Assembly: GCA_037127315.1 (NCBI GenBank) | Contig: JBBBDQ010000347.1 | Coordinates: 1,568,501-1,632,500 of the forward strand | Direction of reading: 5' to 3' | Length of the DNA: 64,000 nt | Source: Ascarosepion bandense | Lineage: Eukaryota; Mollusca; Cephalopoda; Sepiida; Sepiidae | Shown here: one piece after another, positions 45,495 to 56,529 of the stretch | Layout: every line of letters starts with the position of its first letter | Numbering within the stretch: position 1 is the stretch's first letter | Made by a program: the position numbers and the translations under genes | Notes under the pieces: generated by a model | Told to the model about the DNA's origin: nothing | The model's database searches: none | Seen by the model: only the letters and a program-made list of their open reading frames with translations

Positions 45495-46145
45495 ACCCAC
45501 AATTAAAAATAGGATTGTTTTGTAATTTGCTTAAAGCATTGTTTATATAAGGTGTATGGGTAGGTATTCGAAGGCTATCACAATGCGTTTAGTATAATAA
45601 AAGAAGATAAAGAGTGGTTTGGTATTACCTATATATTATTCATTAATATTTCGAGATCAGAATCTCATCTTCAGAATGATAGTAGAGCTTGGTTTCAAGT
45701 TGTCCGCTGCTGGAACGTGCTTTTAAGCGAATGGTATTCTTTCGCTGCTACTGCTGTCGTTAAATTCAGTTGGCATGTGTGTGTGTACCTGTACGTGGTT
45801 AGTTCATGTATGTGTGTGTGTTTATGGCTTATACAAATATGTGGTAGCTTTTGTTGCGGGCCTTTGTGATTTGTAGGATAGATTCTGGGGTTGTTTGTAG
45901 TGTTGGTAGAACATCGTGGTATATGCGTATGTGCTTAAGTAGCGTGTCGTGTAGGTGTGGTATGATCTATCTTATGTAGAATTTATGTAAGTAGACCAGC
46001 GAATATTTGCGGCTTAGTAATTTGAGGCATGCCGGGAAGTGGATGTTCCATATAGTTTTGGGTATTGTGTTGCTTTTAAGACGTTTTTAGAAAGTTGATT
46101 TGGCAGCCAATCTTTGCACATTCCTCGGACTGTTTAATAGCTCAC
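45495..46145 (-). other. ~650-bp insertion in the tandem array
   Basis: Separates the tandem array from its detached piece at 46150. The minus strand has short frames such as SYHIFV but no firm domain. It contains a CTGAAGA-hairpin-GAAA module at 45650-45675 (minus). Probably a mobile element of unassigned class. Confidence 0.4.
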
Positions 46146-46329
46146 TAACGGTTGATCGTAAAAATTTGTTTTTTATTATTCAGAGGAAAGACGAAAGTGT
46201 TTTTTGATTATATTATTAAATTTTTAATCCTTTTTAGTCCATTCAAAATTTCGGTTAAATATCTTGTTTTATCAGCGGGTTACATTACCTGGGATGACAT
46301 TAATCATTCAATGTAACTCCTAACAATTG

Positions 46330-46480
46330 TCGTCTTTCTTCCTTTAAATGCTATAACTTTACCTTTCGACTGCAGTATACCTTCCCTACCCGCCATCAGC
46401 ATAATGTCATCGGCTTATCTTATATGTCAATACTGCGCCCACGGATAATATAACCTGAGAGGAACTCTAATTTCCTGTCG
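46330..46480 (-). pseudogene. Reverse transcriptase fragment with broken YADD
   Basis: The minus strand reads ADDIMLMAGREGILQSKGKV, the catalytic region of a LINE reverse transcriptase. The tyrosine codon before ADD is now TAA. Flanking sequence is out of frame. Confidence 0.6.
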
Positions 46481-46916
46481 ATGTTGAATAATCCCGGTGA
46501 CAATTTAATTACCCTTAAAACTTCATTGTTGTTCAAATAATCATTTCAGCGTATCTTCACAATTTTGTTGGTATAACATGTCGCTTTAAGTCGCTACATC
46601 ATCTGTACGTAGATTGTCAAGAATTTACCGCCGTATACGATAATATCAGATATTTCATAACAGTTCAGGTTTCTTATTTCTGTGTATGGAAAATGCGAAA
46701 GCGAAATCCGAATGCGCGTTGGATTAACAAAAGGTGTCTTTCAAAAGCTAAACAGAGAAACAGGAAAATTTGGTTAAAGATAAAGAAAAATATACCGAAT
46801 TGTTAAATGATACCAATCCTCTTGTATGGCATTTTATGCTGGATAGCTGCTCTAGCTGGTTTTGTGTTCCTACTACTTACCTCGGGCTTCTTCAAAAAAT
46901 TCCGAGAAAAGACATT

Positions 46917-48168
46917 TTCTTTTTTTTTAATCGTTTCACCCCAAGCAAGGCGGTACTGCCACTGATGCGCAGGGTACTACATAGAAATAAAAGAGGAGGA
47001 GGAGATTGAAGAGAAAGACGAACAAGTTAGAGGGGTGTCAGAGAAAGAGCAAGAGAAGGATGGGAACACAGGTGTGATACAGTTGCGAAGGTAGAGAGAA
47101 AAGAATAGAAAAACATGTACATAGTGTTGTAAAAAGAACTGGAGTCAAGTGGATAAGAGGTGGGTATTGACATTGCATTTAACTTCTTGGAGGTTGTAGA
47201 CGTCAGAAAAGTAAGTATATGGGAGGAAGTTCCACAGGCGGGACGTGCAAGAAAAGAACCTACTGGAGTAGCATTGTCGGCTGCATTTAGTTGATCTAAC
47301 TGTAAATAGGTGGGACCCTGTTGCCAGTGTGTTTGCACAAGTAAATTCTTGTGGCAGGGGCACCAGTGACTTAAGTTCGTCGGAGCAGAAGCCATGAAAA
47401 TATTTGTAGAAGAGACAGAGGGAAGCTACATCCCATCGGTGAGAAAGAGTCGAGCTGCCAAATCGGGACCAATCAGATTACAGATTCTCTTTTCGAGCCT
47501 GTCGAGAAGACTGAGATGAATAGAAGGAGCGCCTAACCAGATATGACAGCAGTATTCTATGTACAGACGGATGGTTGATTTGAATACGTGCGAGATGAAT
47601 TCAGGAGGAAAAATCTTGCTGGCACAGTGACCCAACCTTTCTAGCACTGGATTTAGCTACATTCCGCCAGTGATAAAGTGGCTGGAGTCGAGCTGCCAAG
47701 TCGGGACCTATCACATTACAGATTCTCCTTTTGAGCCTGTCCAGAATACTGAGATGAATAGAAGAGCCGCCTAATCAGATATGACAGCAGTATTCTATGT
47801 ACGGACGGATGGTTAATTTGTAAGATGAATTCATGCGGGAAAAGCATCTTGGCACAGTGACCCAACCTTCCTAGCAGTGGATTTAGATACATCTCGCTGG
47901 TGAGTAAGTGGCTGGAGTTGAGCTGCCAAGTATGGACCTATCAGATTACAGATTCTCTTTTGGAACCTGTCGAGAAGACTGAGATGAATAGATGGAGCGC
48001 CTGACCTGATATGACAGTAGTATTCTATGGAAAGACGGATGGTTGATTTGAATATGTTCGAGATGAATTCAGGCGGAGAAATCTTGCTGGCTCAGTGACC
48101 CAAACTTCCTAGCACTGGATTTAGCTAAATCCCGCCAGTGAGAAAGTTGCTGAAGTCGAGCCGCCAAT
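46917..48168 (-). pseudogene. Main-family LINE relic with internal triplication
   Basis: Begins with a T-run and the family 3' end (TCGTTTCACCCCAAGCAAGG), then a decayed C-terminal region (MPLPQEFTCANTLATGSHLF, 47145-47363; KSTIRLYIEYCCHIWLGAPS, 47426-47647). The part encoding ~79 codons around this last segment is repeated three times in tandem, with unit starts at 47451, 47689 and 47919 and a partial fourth at 48157. Each unit carries different substitutions. Confidence 0.85.
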
Positions 48169-48184
48169 TTGATCTTGATATGAC

Positions 48185-48302
48185 GTCTAGGTTTCAGTCA
48201 TTATCCAATCTACATAACGTGAATTCTGTCTGTCTTTTCTACAAATACTTCCAACGCAATACTTATGATGATCTGTTCTCCTTGTTTTCTGCAGGGAATT
48301 AA
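48185..48302 (+). pseudogene. LINE C-terminal fragment in opposite orientation
   Basis: The plus strand encodes SRFQSLSNLHNVNSVCLFYK followed by YFQRNTYDDLFSLFSAG, the counterpart of DRLQPLSHRRDVASLCLFYK in the intact LINE. It therefore lies head-to-head with the minus-strand relic that ends at 48168, meeting it at the homologous position. Confidence 0.7.
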
Positions 48303-48322
48303 TTTATCCATGTTACTCGATT

Positions 48323-48545
48323 AGTATGTGCAGTAGATATCAGCACGGTACGAGAAAATGGAGAACTGATTCCGAATTCCAATAGAATTTGTTGCATTCG
48401 TTTACGGGCAAATTTTTGGGGAAATATATTAATAAGTCGCTTCTTCTTCCAATAATTGGTTAAATCTCAGAACAGATTAGGTTCTTTAGACCTGTCTAGC
48501 AACCGCTCTGCTACAGAAAGAAATGGCAACCAGTTTTGATAATAA
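48323..48545 (+). mobile_element. Octopus-type SINE, 3'-truncated and diverged
   Basis: Plus-strand copy from the box A region (TGCAGTAGATATC) to GAAATGGCAACCAG. The palindrome and 3' end are missing. Confidence 0.75.
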
Positions 48546-48815
48546 CCTTGAACACTTTAACATAGATCGGTAAAAGGCTGATAGGGCAATACTTAGCAGG
48601 CTCAGAGGGCTCTCTAGAGTTTTTAAAGACAGGAACTACAGAGAAGAACTTCCATCAAGCAGGAAAGCAAGCGGCAAAGAGCCAATAGTTGTGGAGTTTG
48701 GAGAGGACATGGGAGAGTTCAGGGACACATATGTTTAGGACGATGACCTGAATTCCATCACCTTCGCCTTTTGGGAGTCAAGCTTTGAAAAAATATTAGA
48801 GACCAGAAAGGCATA
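48546..48815 (-). pseudogene. Main-family LINE relic, RT N-terminal part
   Basis: Aligns with 19060-19320 of the intact LINE on the minus strand: GGCTGATAGGGCAATACTTA, AAGCAGGAAAGCA, GAGTTTGGAGAGGACA. It encodes the ANYRPISLLP region in degraded form. Confidence 0.8.
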
Positions 48816-48936
48816 TTTTAATTTAAGCAGTAATGCAAATATGAATAAAGTAATAGTAACATTATACCTACTGTAGTACTATTAATAGCAATGAAAATAT
48901 TATTGGGTATATTTTTACAGTGTATATGAACTCAGG

Positions 48937-49214
48937 GTGTCGTGGGATGGTAGATACAGACTTGGAACGAGAAATTAGTAAGCGTTTTTTGCATTCCCTT
49001 ACACGCAAATACCCTTGAGAAAGGTATAAATCCGTCTCTTCTCCAACCAACTATGGACTAAATAGGAATAACGATCTATAGCCTTGGTTTCAACTAGTCT
49101 AGCACAGAAAGTAATGGAAATCTACAGCGGGAAAATATTCTGCCGAGTCAGTTATGTCTCTTTCGAGATATGATCGCCTTAGCGTGTATCACGTTTAGCA
49201 ATTAAGTAACTGAA
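48937..49214 (+). mobile_element. Octopus-type SINE, diverged
   Basis: Plus-strand copy retaining TATGTCTCTTTCGAGATATG and GCGTGTATCACG. The box B region is deleted. Confidence 0.82.
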
Positions 49215-49689
49215 TTAATTAGCAACTAGGTTTAGCCATTTTAATATTAAACTACCCAGATGCAAACATCAACACTAGTCTTATAGTTTATTTTCTGGCA
49301 TATCTTACCCATGGATTTCCGTTCCTATACTTTGATAAACAGTCACCTACAACCTTCAAAATTTTGAACCAAACATAAATATTTTATCTTGCTGGATTCC
49401 TCTTTCTTCATTAACTTTTTCTTCAATTCTTTTCTCTACTGTCTTCAGATTCTTTTTCATTCTCTGTAACTCCTTGCGTCCCAGTGGTATTGACATATTG
49501 CCTGGAGTAAAATGACTAAAAATATTTCTACACAGAAATGTGACTTTCCAGAAGGATACTGTGAATTCATTTGAGAGATCGAGTAAACAATGACAAATTC
49601 TTAAAAAATAGCAACAAAAATAATACTTATATATCGAATAAGTAATGGAGTGATGAAATTTCTTAGATAATTTGGAATGAGGGCTTGGA

Positions 49690-50423
49690 AATATTAACTC
49701 AAGAGGTCATGGGAACAAGGGATATAGGTGTTAGTAGTGGTCCACCTTCCAGAATAGATAGCATAAACCAATGCCAAAATAGGGATCTAGAGGTTTGGCA
49801 AAAATAAAAATGCTGCTAAGGGTCTCGATGGATAAGGAGATTTGAAGAGACTAGATTGCCCATATCCTGAAGTGAAAAGTCGCACTGAAGAAGATTGCTA
49901 ATATAATTGGCCTCAATAGAAATTTGAAGACTTTTTACCGATATAATTCTCTGTGGACTTCTTTATATCTTTTAAAAATTCTCAATTTTAAGGAATATTT
50001 GAAAATCTCCTCATGTATAAAAAAACAGGTTTAAAGAAATGTAGTTTATGCAGCAGGTTTCTCTGAAAATTTCTTAGACAAATTGAGTAAACAATGAGTA
50101 TCTTAAAAAATGTGTACCAGATGAGCGTTGTGGTTGTGCGTTGTGGTGCAGTGGATATCGGCTCGGAACGAGAAATCGGGTAGGCGAGTTCGAATTCTAG
50201 TTAATATTCGTTGCATTCACTTACGCTCAAATAGCCTTCGGAAAGGTATTAATTCGTCACTTCCCTCCAGTTATGGGTTAAACAATCGCAAATATTGGGT
50301 TCTATAGGCTTGGCTTGCAACCAGTCCACCGTAGAAAGCAATGGCAAACTACTGTAGGATAATCATCCGCCCAGTGAGTCTTGTCTGGAAACGTATGACA
50401 CTTAACTGACTGACTGACTGACT
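49690..50423 (+). repeat. ~700-bp duplicated segment, copy 1, with SINE
   Basis: 49690-50136 matches 52699-53147 almost continuously (for example TAGGGATCTAGAGGTTTGGC and AAGGGTCTCGATGGATAAGG). Each copy carries a SINE at the same position, so duplication came after that insertion. Confidence 0.92.
50137..50423 (+). mobile_element. Octopus-type SINE with 8-bp target duplication
   Basis: Full-length plus-strand copy with TGTGGTGCAGTGGATATCGG. The target duplication AGATGAGC is at 50119-50126 and 50424-50431. The palindrome region is shortened to GTCTTGTCTGGAAACG. Confidence 0.92.
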
Positions 50424-51084
50424 AGATGAGCACATTTTCTCGGTAACAGAAAGGGCTGAAATTTCTTGATAAAATGATGATTTAGAACATTAATGAGAAA
50501 AATTAACCCTCACAAGGCTTATCAAGATAAAGAGACATGAGGGAAGGTAGAGGTCCATCTACCTCATAATCTTGCGTGAGTGAAAGTGGTTGAAGGCCTA
50601 GCCAAATGAAAAACGCTGCTAAATGTCACAAGTGATATAAAGCTGTAGGGAGCTATGATAAACCGCGCCTCAAAGAAACACGACACATAAAACATTTTCT
50701 CATCTCTGAAAACTTAGCTTATTTTAGTCATTTAAGGAAATAATTACTAGAAAAAAATCACTTACAAAATCCTATGCAAACGCAGGGCGAATGATTTTCT
50801 CAACCGAGGAATCTATTTAAAATTATTTTACTTTAAAAATATATGGACATAATGCTTTCACGGTTTCTTACTGGTTCGGAATTAACACAAAATTTGCTGA
50901 CATAGGTAAACAAAAGTAAAATGTAAGTGCATTTTAATAATTCAGTGATAGAAATGCATTTACAACCGGAATTCACTTTAGATAAACACAAATGTATGAT
51001 CAGTGGTCATGAATTATTTATAAGCATATATTACATTAAAGATATTTTCAGCTCGTAATTAAACGTTAAAAGTTTCAGAATATT

Positions 51085-51745
51085 ATCGCTATCTTTCTTT
51101 TCCAGTCTATCTTTCATTCTTTCCGTCTCTCTGATTCTACCTCTGTCTCTCTCTCTACCTCTCACTCTTTCTTTATTTCCCTTTTACTCGCTTTCTTCTT
51201 ACATTCAATTTCTTTCCCTATCTATTTTTATCCTTTTTTTCATATTATATTCCTCTCTTTTTGTCTTTCTTTCTTTCTTATTTTCTGTTGCCATTATTCT
51301 CAATTTCCCGTTTTCTCTTTCTATTGCTTTCACGGTCTTTCTTTTTTATCTTTTTTCATTCACTCATTTTCTCTCCATTTTCTCTTTCCTTTTGTCATCT
51401 ATGTATTTCTATTTTATCTTTCTTTGTTCACCTTTTCCCCGTTTGTTTTTTTTTTTATTCATATCTCCTTCATTTACTTTACCTCTTTTTCTTTATTCAC
51501 CTTTTTCTCTTCGACTCGCTCTCTTCATTTCCGTTTTCTTTTCTCTATTTTTCTCTCTTCTGTTTCTCCTTTAATCACCGGCTTGTTTTCCTTTCTCTCC
51601 TTATTTATTTCTTTCACTAACTTCAGCCTTTTGTCTTTCCCTCACTCTCTTTCTCGCGCTATTTCTCTGTTTTTTCTCTCTCTCTTCCTATCTGTTTTTC
51701 TATCTCTCTTTTTTCTTTGTTTCTTTTTTTCAGTCTCTGTTGTTT
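51085..51745 (+). repeat. 660-bp polypyrimidine tract
   Basis: Almost entirely C and T on the plus strand, with few purines. The 119-, 107- and 60-codon frames here are Phe/Leu/Ser-rich translations of the tract. Such mirror-like homopyrimidine DNA can adopt triplex structures. Confidence 0.93.
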
Positions 51746-52454
51746 AGTTAAATCTAGCCAAAAACTTTTCAACATTTAAATCCAGCTGCTCTAGACGGCG
51801 TCAAGTTTCCAAAGTTTATTCTATATCGAAAAGAATTTACTTAAACGATGCAACAGCATTTGTCATTTTAAATTAAAATCGTACCATATTCCCTCCCCCT
51901 CATCGCTATAATTCGAATCTTAACTGAACGGACACAAGAACATCTCTCGGTATATTTCTTTTTTTTTTCGAAACAGACTTAATGATATGCCGTGTGAGCA
52001 TTGACGTCCATTTTAATTTTTAATAAAGATTGTCAACAAATTACAGTTACATGGGCGCTGATTCTGACATAAAATTTTAAATAATAAAAGATTCTTGCAT
52101 TTTTAACAGATTTCTTTAAAATAATAACTACCAAATAATCTAGGACGTTTTGCTTGCTGAATACAGTGAAAAGTTGAAAGATTAGCAAACATTCTTCCCA
52201 ATAATTCTCGAGACATTTCACAGTTAAAGTAATGAGACAAAACCAGTGTACTCACATCTGTTTCTAGCATTCTTAATAAAACTGACTAAAAACAATAGCA
52301 TTTTTATCCGTTAACTATTTTCAAATTTTGGCTGCGAATGGCAGAAATGTCTGATGTTATTATTACGAGATTGTTAATAAAAGGAGAAATAAAAAATAAA
52401 ATTCAGATATAACTATTTCCACATTACTACTTCTAGATAGAGGGGAAATTTGAG

Positions 52455-52650
52455 ATACTTTTTTTGATCAATTCACCCAGAGCGAACGGATAAGGCAAAA
52501 AATGACGCAAAGCGCCACTGGGATGGAAAAAATGAAAATCCTTTAAAAGTAACCGGAAACCCAATCATAAACATGAAACAAATCATAAACGTCTACTCTT
52601 GTCTAACAAACCGGGAGTATAAAATATCCGATAAAAAGTAAAAATTTCCT
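52455..52650 (-). mobile_element. Old copy of the LINE-ends element
   Basis: Shares with 61712-61913 and the LINE termini TTCACCCAGAGC, CGCCACTG, CCGGAAACCCAATCATAAAC, GTCTACTCTTGTC and CCGGGAGTATAAAATATCCG, all diverged. It has the same order of LINE 3' end then LINE 5' end. Confidence 0.6.
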
Positions 52651-52698
52651 GTTACTGTAGTTATTTTATTTAATGTCAAGTAGTTATGTGTGTTGTGA

Positions 52699-53385
52699 AA
52701 AATTAACTCAAGAGGTAATATTGAGAACAAGGGATATAGGTGTTAGTAATGGCCCACCTTCCAGACTAGATAGCGTAAACTAATGACAAAATAGGGATCT
52801 AGAGGTTTGGCAAAAATAAAAATGCTGCTAAGGGTCTCGATGGATAAGGAGATTTGAAGAGACTAGATTGCCCATATAATGAAGTAAAAAGTCACACTGA
52901 AGAAGATTTTTAATATAATTGGCCTCAATAGAAATTTGAAGACTTTTTGCCAATTTAATTCTCTGTGGACTTCTTAATATCTTTTAAATATTCTCAATTT
53001 GAAGGAATACTTGAAAATCTCCTCACGTATAAAAAAATAAGGTTTAACGAAATGTGGTTTATACAGCAGGTTTCTCTGAGAATCTTTTAGACAAATCGAG
53101 TAAACAATGAGTATCTTAAAAAATGTGTACCAGATGAGCGCTATGGTTGTGCGTTGTGGTGCAGTGGATATCGGCTCGGCTCGGAACGAGAAATTGGAAA
53201 GCCAAGTTCGAATTCCAGCTGAATTCATTGCATTCACTTACGCACAAATACCCTTGGAAAAGATATTAATCCGTCTATTCCTTCCAGTTATGGGTTAAAT
53301 AACAGGACAGATTGGGTTCTATAGTCAATCATGTTTCTTTCGAGACATGATCGCCCAAGCGTGTATCACGTTTGGCACTTAACTG
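52699..53385 (+). repeat. ~700-bp duplicated segment, copy 2, with SINE
   Basis: Partner of 49690-50423. The SINE in this copy occupies 53148-53385 and has an extra CGGCT. It lacks the block between GGTTCTATAG and TCATGTTTCT but keeps the palindrome, so the two copies have eroded independently. Confidence 0.92.
53148..53385 (+). mobile_element. Octopus-type SINE with internal deletion
   Basis: Plus-strand copy, orthologous in position to the SINE at 50137. A ~65-bp block (CCTTGGC...CCCAG) is deleted. Confidence 0.9.
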
Positions 53386-53610
53386 AGTTATTACATAGCA
53401 CGTTTTTTCTAATGTCTGTTAAAGATCTCTCCTATATTGCCTTGTGCCTAACTAAACAAAATTAAGTTCATATCTATATTTGGGATTGTCAAAGAAAAGC
53501 ATGTGTTGTAGGCCAGTTTGGAGCCCAGTGTCGCTAACAATTCAGCTAGTCAAGGAGCAGCAGAAGCAGAAACAAATTGTTTAGCAGTTTCACAAAGTAT
53601 TAAGTTATTA

Positions 53611-53822
53611 CAGACACTCCTGATCAAAAATTTAAGACCACTTAAAAATCTTTAAAAATAATTTTTTTTATAGATAGATTTTAAACTCCTACCACTTAAG
53701 GTTACCAATACTACAATGTAAAAGGTTATGGAAACAAAAATCTACATTCCAAACATTTTATTTAGAAATTTACATTTTTATAAAATGAGGCGATTTACAC
53801 ATGATCAAAATTATAAGACCAG
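53611..53822 (+). repeat. Left inverted terminal repeat of Tc1 element
   Basis: About 212 bp, complementary to 54974-55184 at most positions, with outer and inner transposase-site-like direct repeats at 53620-53639 and 53802-53821. Confidence 0.92.
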
Positions 53823-53903
53823 GGGTATAAATTGTTAGATCTTTGGTAATTCCAATGTTTTAGTTCAGTTAGAGATTAGCAATCACTGCGTAAAGGTGTT
53901 ACC

Positions 53904-54905
53904 ATGCCTAAAGGAAGTAAACTTACCAAAGTTGAGCGTTCTCGAATTCTCGAATTCCATAAGCAAGGTTTGTCACAGCGGGCGATCGCAGCTAAGGTAA
54001 ATCGCAGTAAAACTGTGATTTGCAACTTTCTAAAGAACAGTTAAAATTATGGAAAAGCAAAATCCTCTGGTAGGTCCCAAAAACTTTCTCCTGCATTGAG
54101 TATGAGAATAAGACGGGTTGTTATGAAAGAGGGGGGCCTTTCTTCTAGTCAAATTAAGGCAGTCACAGATGCTGATTGCAGTCCCGTAACCATCAGACGA
54201 AACTTACGACAAAAAGGCATGGTAAATAAAAAGCGTAAACAAATTCCTCGGCTGCTTCCACGTCACAAGGTGGACCGCTTAAAGTTTGGTTGTGAATACC
54301 AAACATGGGACGTTGAGAAGTGGAAGAAAGTCCTGTTTTCTGATGAGAAAAAATTCAATCTAGATGGTCCTGATGGCTTCCAACGATGTTGGCATAACAA
54401 AAACATGCCTCCTGAAATTTTCTCTACACGTTATAGTGGTGGAGGGTCCCTAATGGTATGGGGTGCCTTTTCTTACAGAGGGACTATGGAGCTCCAGGTG
54501 GTGCAGGGTCGTCAGACAGCGGCTGGTTATGTTAGCATGCTACAAAAAGCATCTTTGATGACAGAGGGCCATCGTTTGTGTGGGGATGGATGGTTATTCC
54601 AACAGGATAATGCTTCAATCCACGCTGCAAGAAGGACCTTGACCTTTCTACAAGAAAACGGGATCCATCTCTTGGGACATCCTGCATGCTCACCGAACTT
54701 GAACCCAATTGAAAATGTTTGGGGATGGATGACAAGAGATGTTTATCGAAATGGCAAACAATATTCAACAAAAAATGAACTTCGTGAAGCCATCTTCAGA
54801 AGCTGGAGCAACATCCATCGCACCTTAATGGAAACCCTTATTTCTAGCATGCCTGACAGAATTTCTGAAGTCATCAAAAGCAGTGGAGATAGTACTCATT
54901 ATTAA
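53904..54905 (+). pseudogene. Tc1-type transposase, one nonsense codon
   Basis: 333 codons from MPKGSKLTKVERSRILEFHK to a stop at 54903-54905. The first helix-turn-helix includes GLSQRAIAAKVNRSKTVI. After the in-frame TAA at 54042-54044 (codon 47) comes a hook-like GRSQKLS. The catalytic triad is visible: [16 protein letters not shown] and PIENVWGW, with 34 residues between the last two acidic residues, which is the DD34E spacing of the Tc1 family. The stop is the only break. A start at 54096 would skip most of the first DNA-binding domain. It may still be a recently active source of non-autonomous copies. Confidence 0.9.
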
Positions 54906-54973
54906 ATTTGGTTGTTGAATGTTTTCATACACTTTTCATACATCTTTTGTACAATTTCGTAGAATTTTTGTCT

Positions 54974-55184
54974 CTGGTCTTATAATTTTGATCGTGTGTA
55001 AATCGCCTCATTTTATAAAAATGTAAATTTTGAAATAAAATGTTTGGAATGTAGCTTTTTGTTTTCATAAACTTTTAGATTGGAGTATTGGTAACCTTAA
55101 GTGGGAGGAGTTTAAAATCTATCTGTAAAAAAAAATTATTTTTAAAGATTTTTAAGTGGTCTTAAATTTTTGATCAGAGGTGTA
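54974..55184 (-). repeat. Right inverted terminal repeat of Tc1 element
   Basis: Reverse complement of the left repeat with scattered substitutions and one or two small indels. Confidence 0.92.
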
Positions 55185-55469
55185 TATTATTTCTCTTTTT
55201 TTCTGATATTGTGCGTATGTTCTCGATAAATAATCATTTTCTGCTTCTTAGTAATTCTGGTCAAACTGTGAAACTGTTATCTAACGTTATTGATATTTTA
55301 TGTCAGATTAAACACCCCTTTCAGATAGAATGCAAATTTGATAAGAAGGAACATATTCAACATCTTTGCTAAGCTTTTAAAAAGGTTACAAATTTACCAA
55401 TGCTGCTTGTCACTTTTGTGCTGTGTACAAAGATTACTTCATTACCGACAGAATTGTACAGACATGGTT

Positions 55470-55790
55470 TACCAGTTTCTAGAGTAAGTTTTGAAGAGGA
55501 TGGACACAAAAATGAAACTGATATTTAACATCTGGAAAAAACAGCTGAAGTTTTTCGGACATCTAATGAGGATAGAAACTTGGAGAAGCGGATGCGTATG
55601 GGAAAGAGGGAAAAAGGAACCCATCTTCCGATATACCTGATGGATTTGATCTGATGGATAGTGGAGTGGGGATTTAGTAGAATAACAGAAGATATATTGA
55701 AAGCAACAAGGGATAGGAAGTGGTGAAGTGCCACGATCGGCTACGTCCTGAAGAGACATTGCTCATAGAAGAAGTTCGAACTAAGACACA
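55470..55790 (+). pseudogene. Second-family LINE C-terminal fragment
   Basis: The plus strand aligns with 9090-9390: GAAACTGATATTTAACATCT, GACATCTAATGAGGA, AAAGCAACAAGGGATAGG and TCGGCTACGTCCTGAAGAG. Multiple frameshifts. Confidence 0.65.
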
Positions 55791-56379
55791 CTCTGCGTTC
55801 TGGCCTACCTGTTCAATTTGATGATAACCAATTAGAGGTGCTGATTTAATAATAATAATTACACCTATAGAAAACTCTCCTGTTACTGTTGCTCATAACT
55901 TTCACTCAATATTTAATGTCCAGAAAAACGGTCATGGCGCATGGGTGCCACACGCATTGACCGAGAGAAACAAATTCCATCGCACTTCCATTCCCGCCAG
56001 TACTCGGGGATACAAATAAAAGCTCGGTTGAGAATTTCTTTTACACCAAACATATTCTCTCGATTTAGCCCCTTCAGACTACTACCATCTTTCATTCAGT
56101 AACTACGTAGAGGTTAAAATGTGGCTTGTGGAAAATTTCAAGCTAAAACTTTGTGATTTCTATTGTCAATACATTGAACACTTAGTGGATCTTTCAAGGA
56201 TATCGTGAACAAATATTGAATGATTAATCAGAACTATTAATAAATAATAAGTATTAAAATTAATTATAAAAACGAACGAATTAGGTAACAAGCTAATATG
56301 ATTTTTGCAAACACTTAGATAATTTTTCATTCCAATAAGTGAGAAACAACTTTTACATTAAATGCATGAGACGTTTGTG

Positions 56380-56455
56380 TCTCTGATGGCAGCCTCTTGG
56401 TGGTAGCATCGTTGATGGCAGCCTCGCTGATGGTAGCATCTTTGATGATAGCCTC
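56380..56455 (+). repeat. Short GATGGCAGCCTC minisatellite
   Basis: Five imperfect units alternating TGATGGCAGCCTC and TGATGGTAGCATC, spaced about 15-18 bp. Confidence 0.8.
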
Positions 56456-56529
56456 ATTTCTTCGACTACTTCTTTCGGCTACTCCACAGAAAAAATGCTT
56501 ATTTAGGATATACTAATTGAGAGACAAAA

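Larger units (their letters stand above)
53611..55184 (+). mobile_element. Tc1-type DNA transposon with IR/DR termini
   Basis: Inverted terminal repeats of about 212 bp (53611-53822 and 54974-55184) flank one transposase gene. Each inverted repeat holds two short direct repeats, an outer TGATCAAAAATTTAAGACCA and an inner TGATCAAAATTATAAGACCA (right-hand copies in reverse). This is the IR/DR arrangement known from Sleeping Beauty-like elements. TA dinucleotides lie at both ends, as expected for TA target duplication. The two outermost tips differ slightly (CAGACACTCC against TACACCTC). Confidence 0.93.

Noticed and set aside
51261..51747. 119- and 107-codon Phe/Leu/Ser-rich frames resembling membrane proteins
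   Set aside because: All three frames of the polypyrimidine tract stay open because stop codons need purines. No conserved motif.
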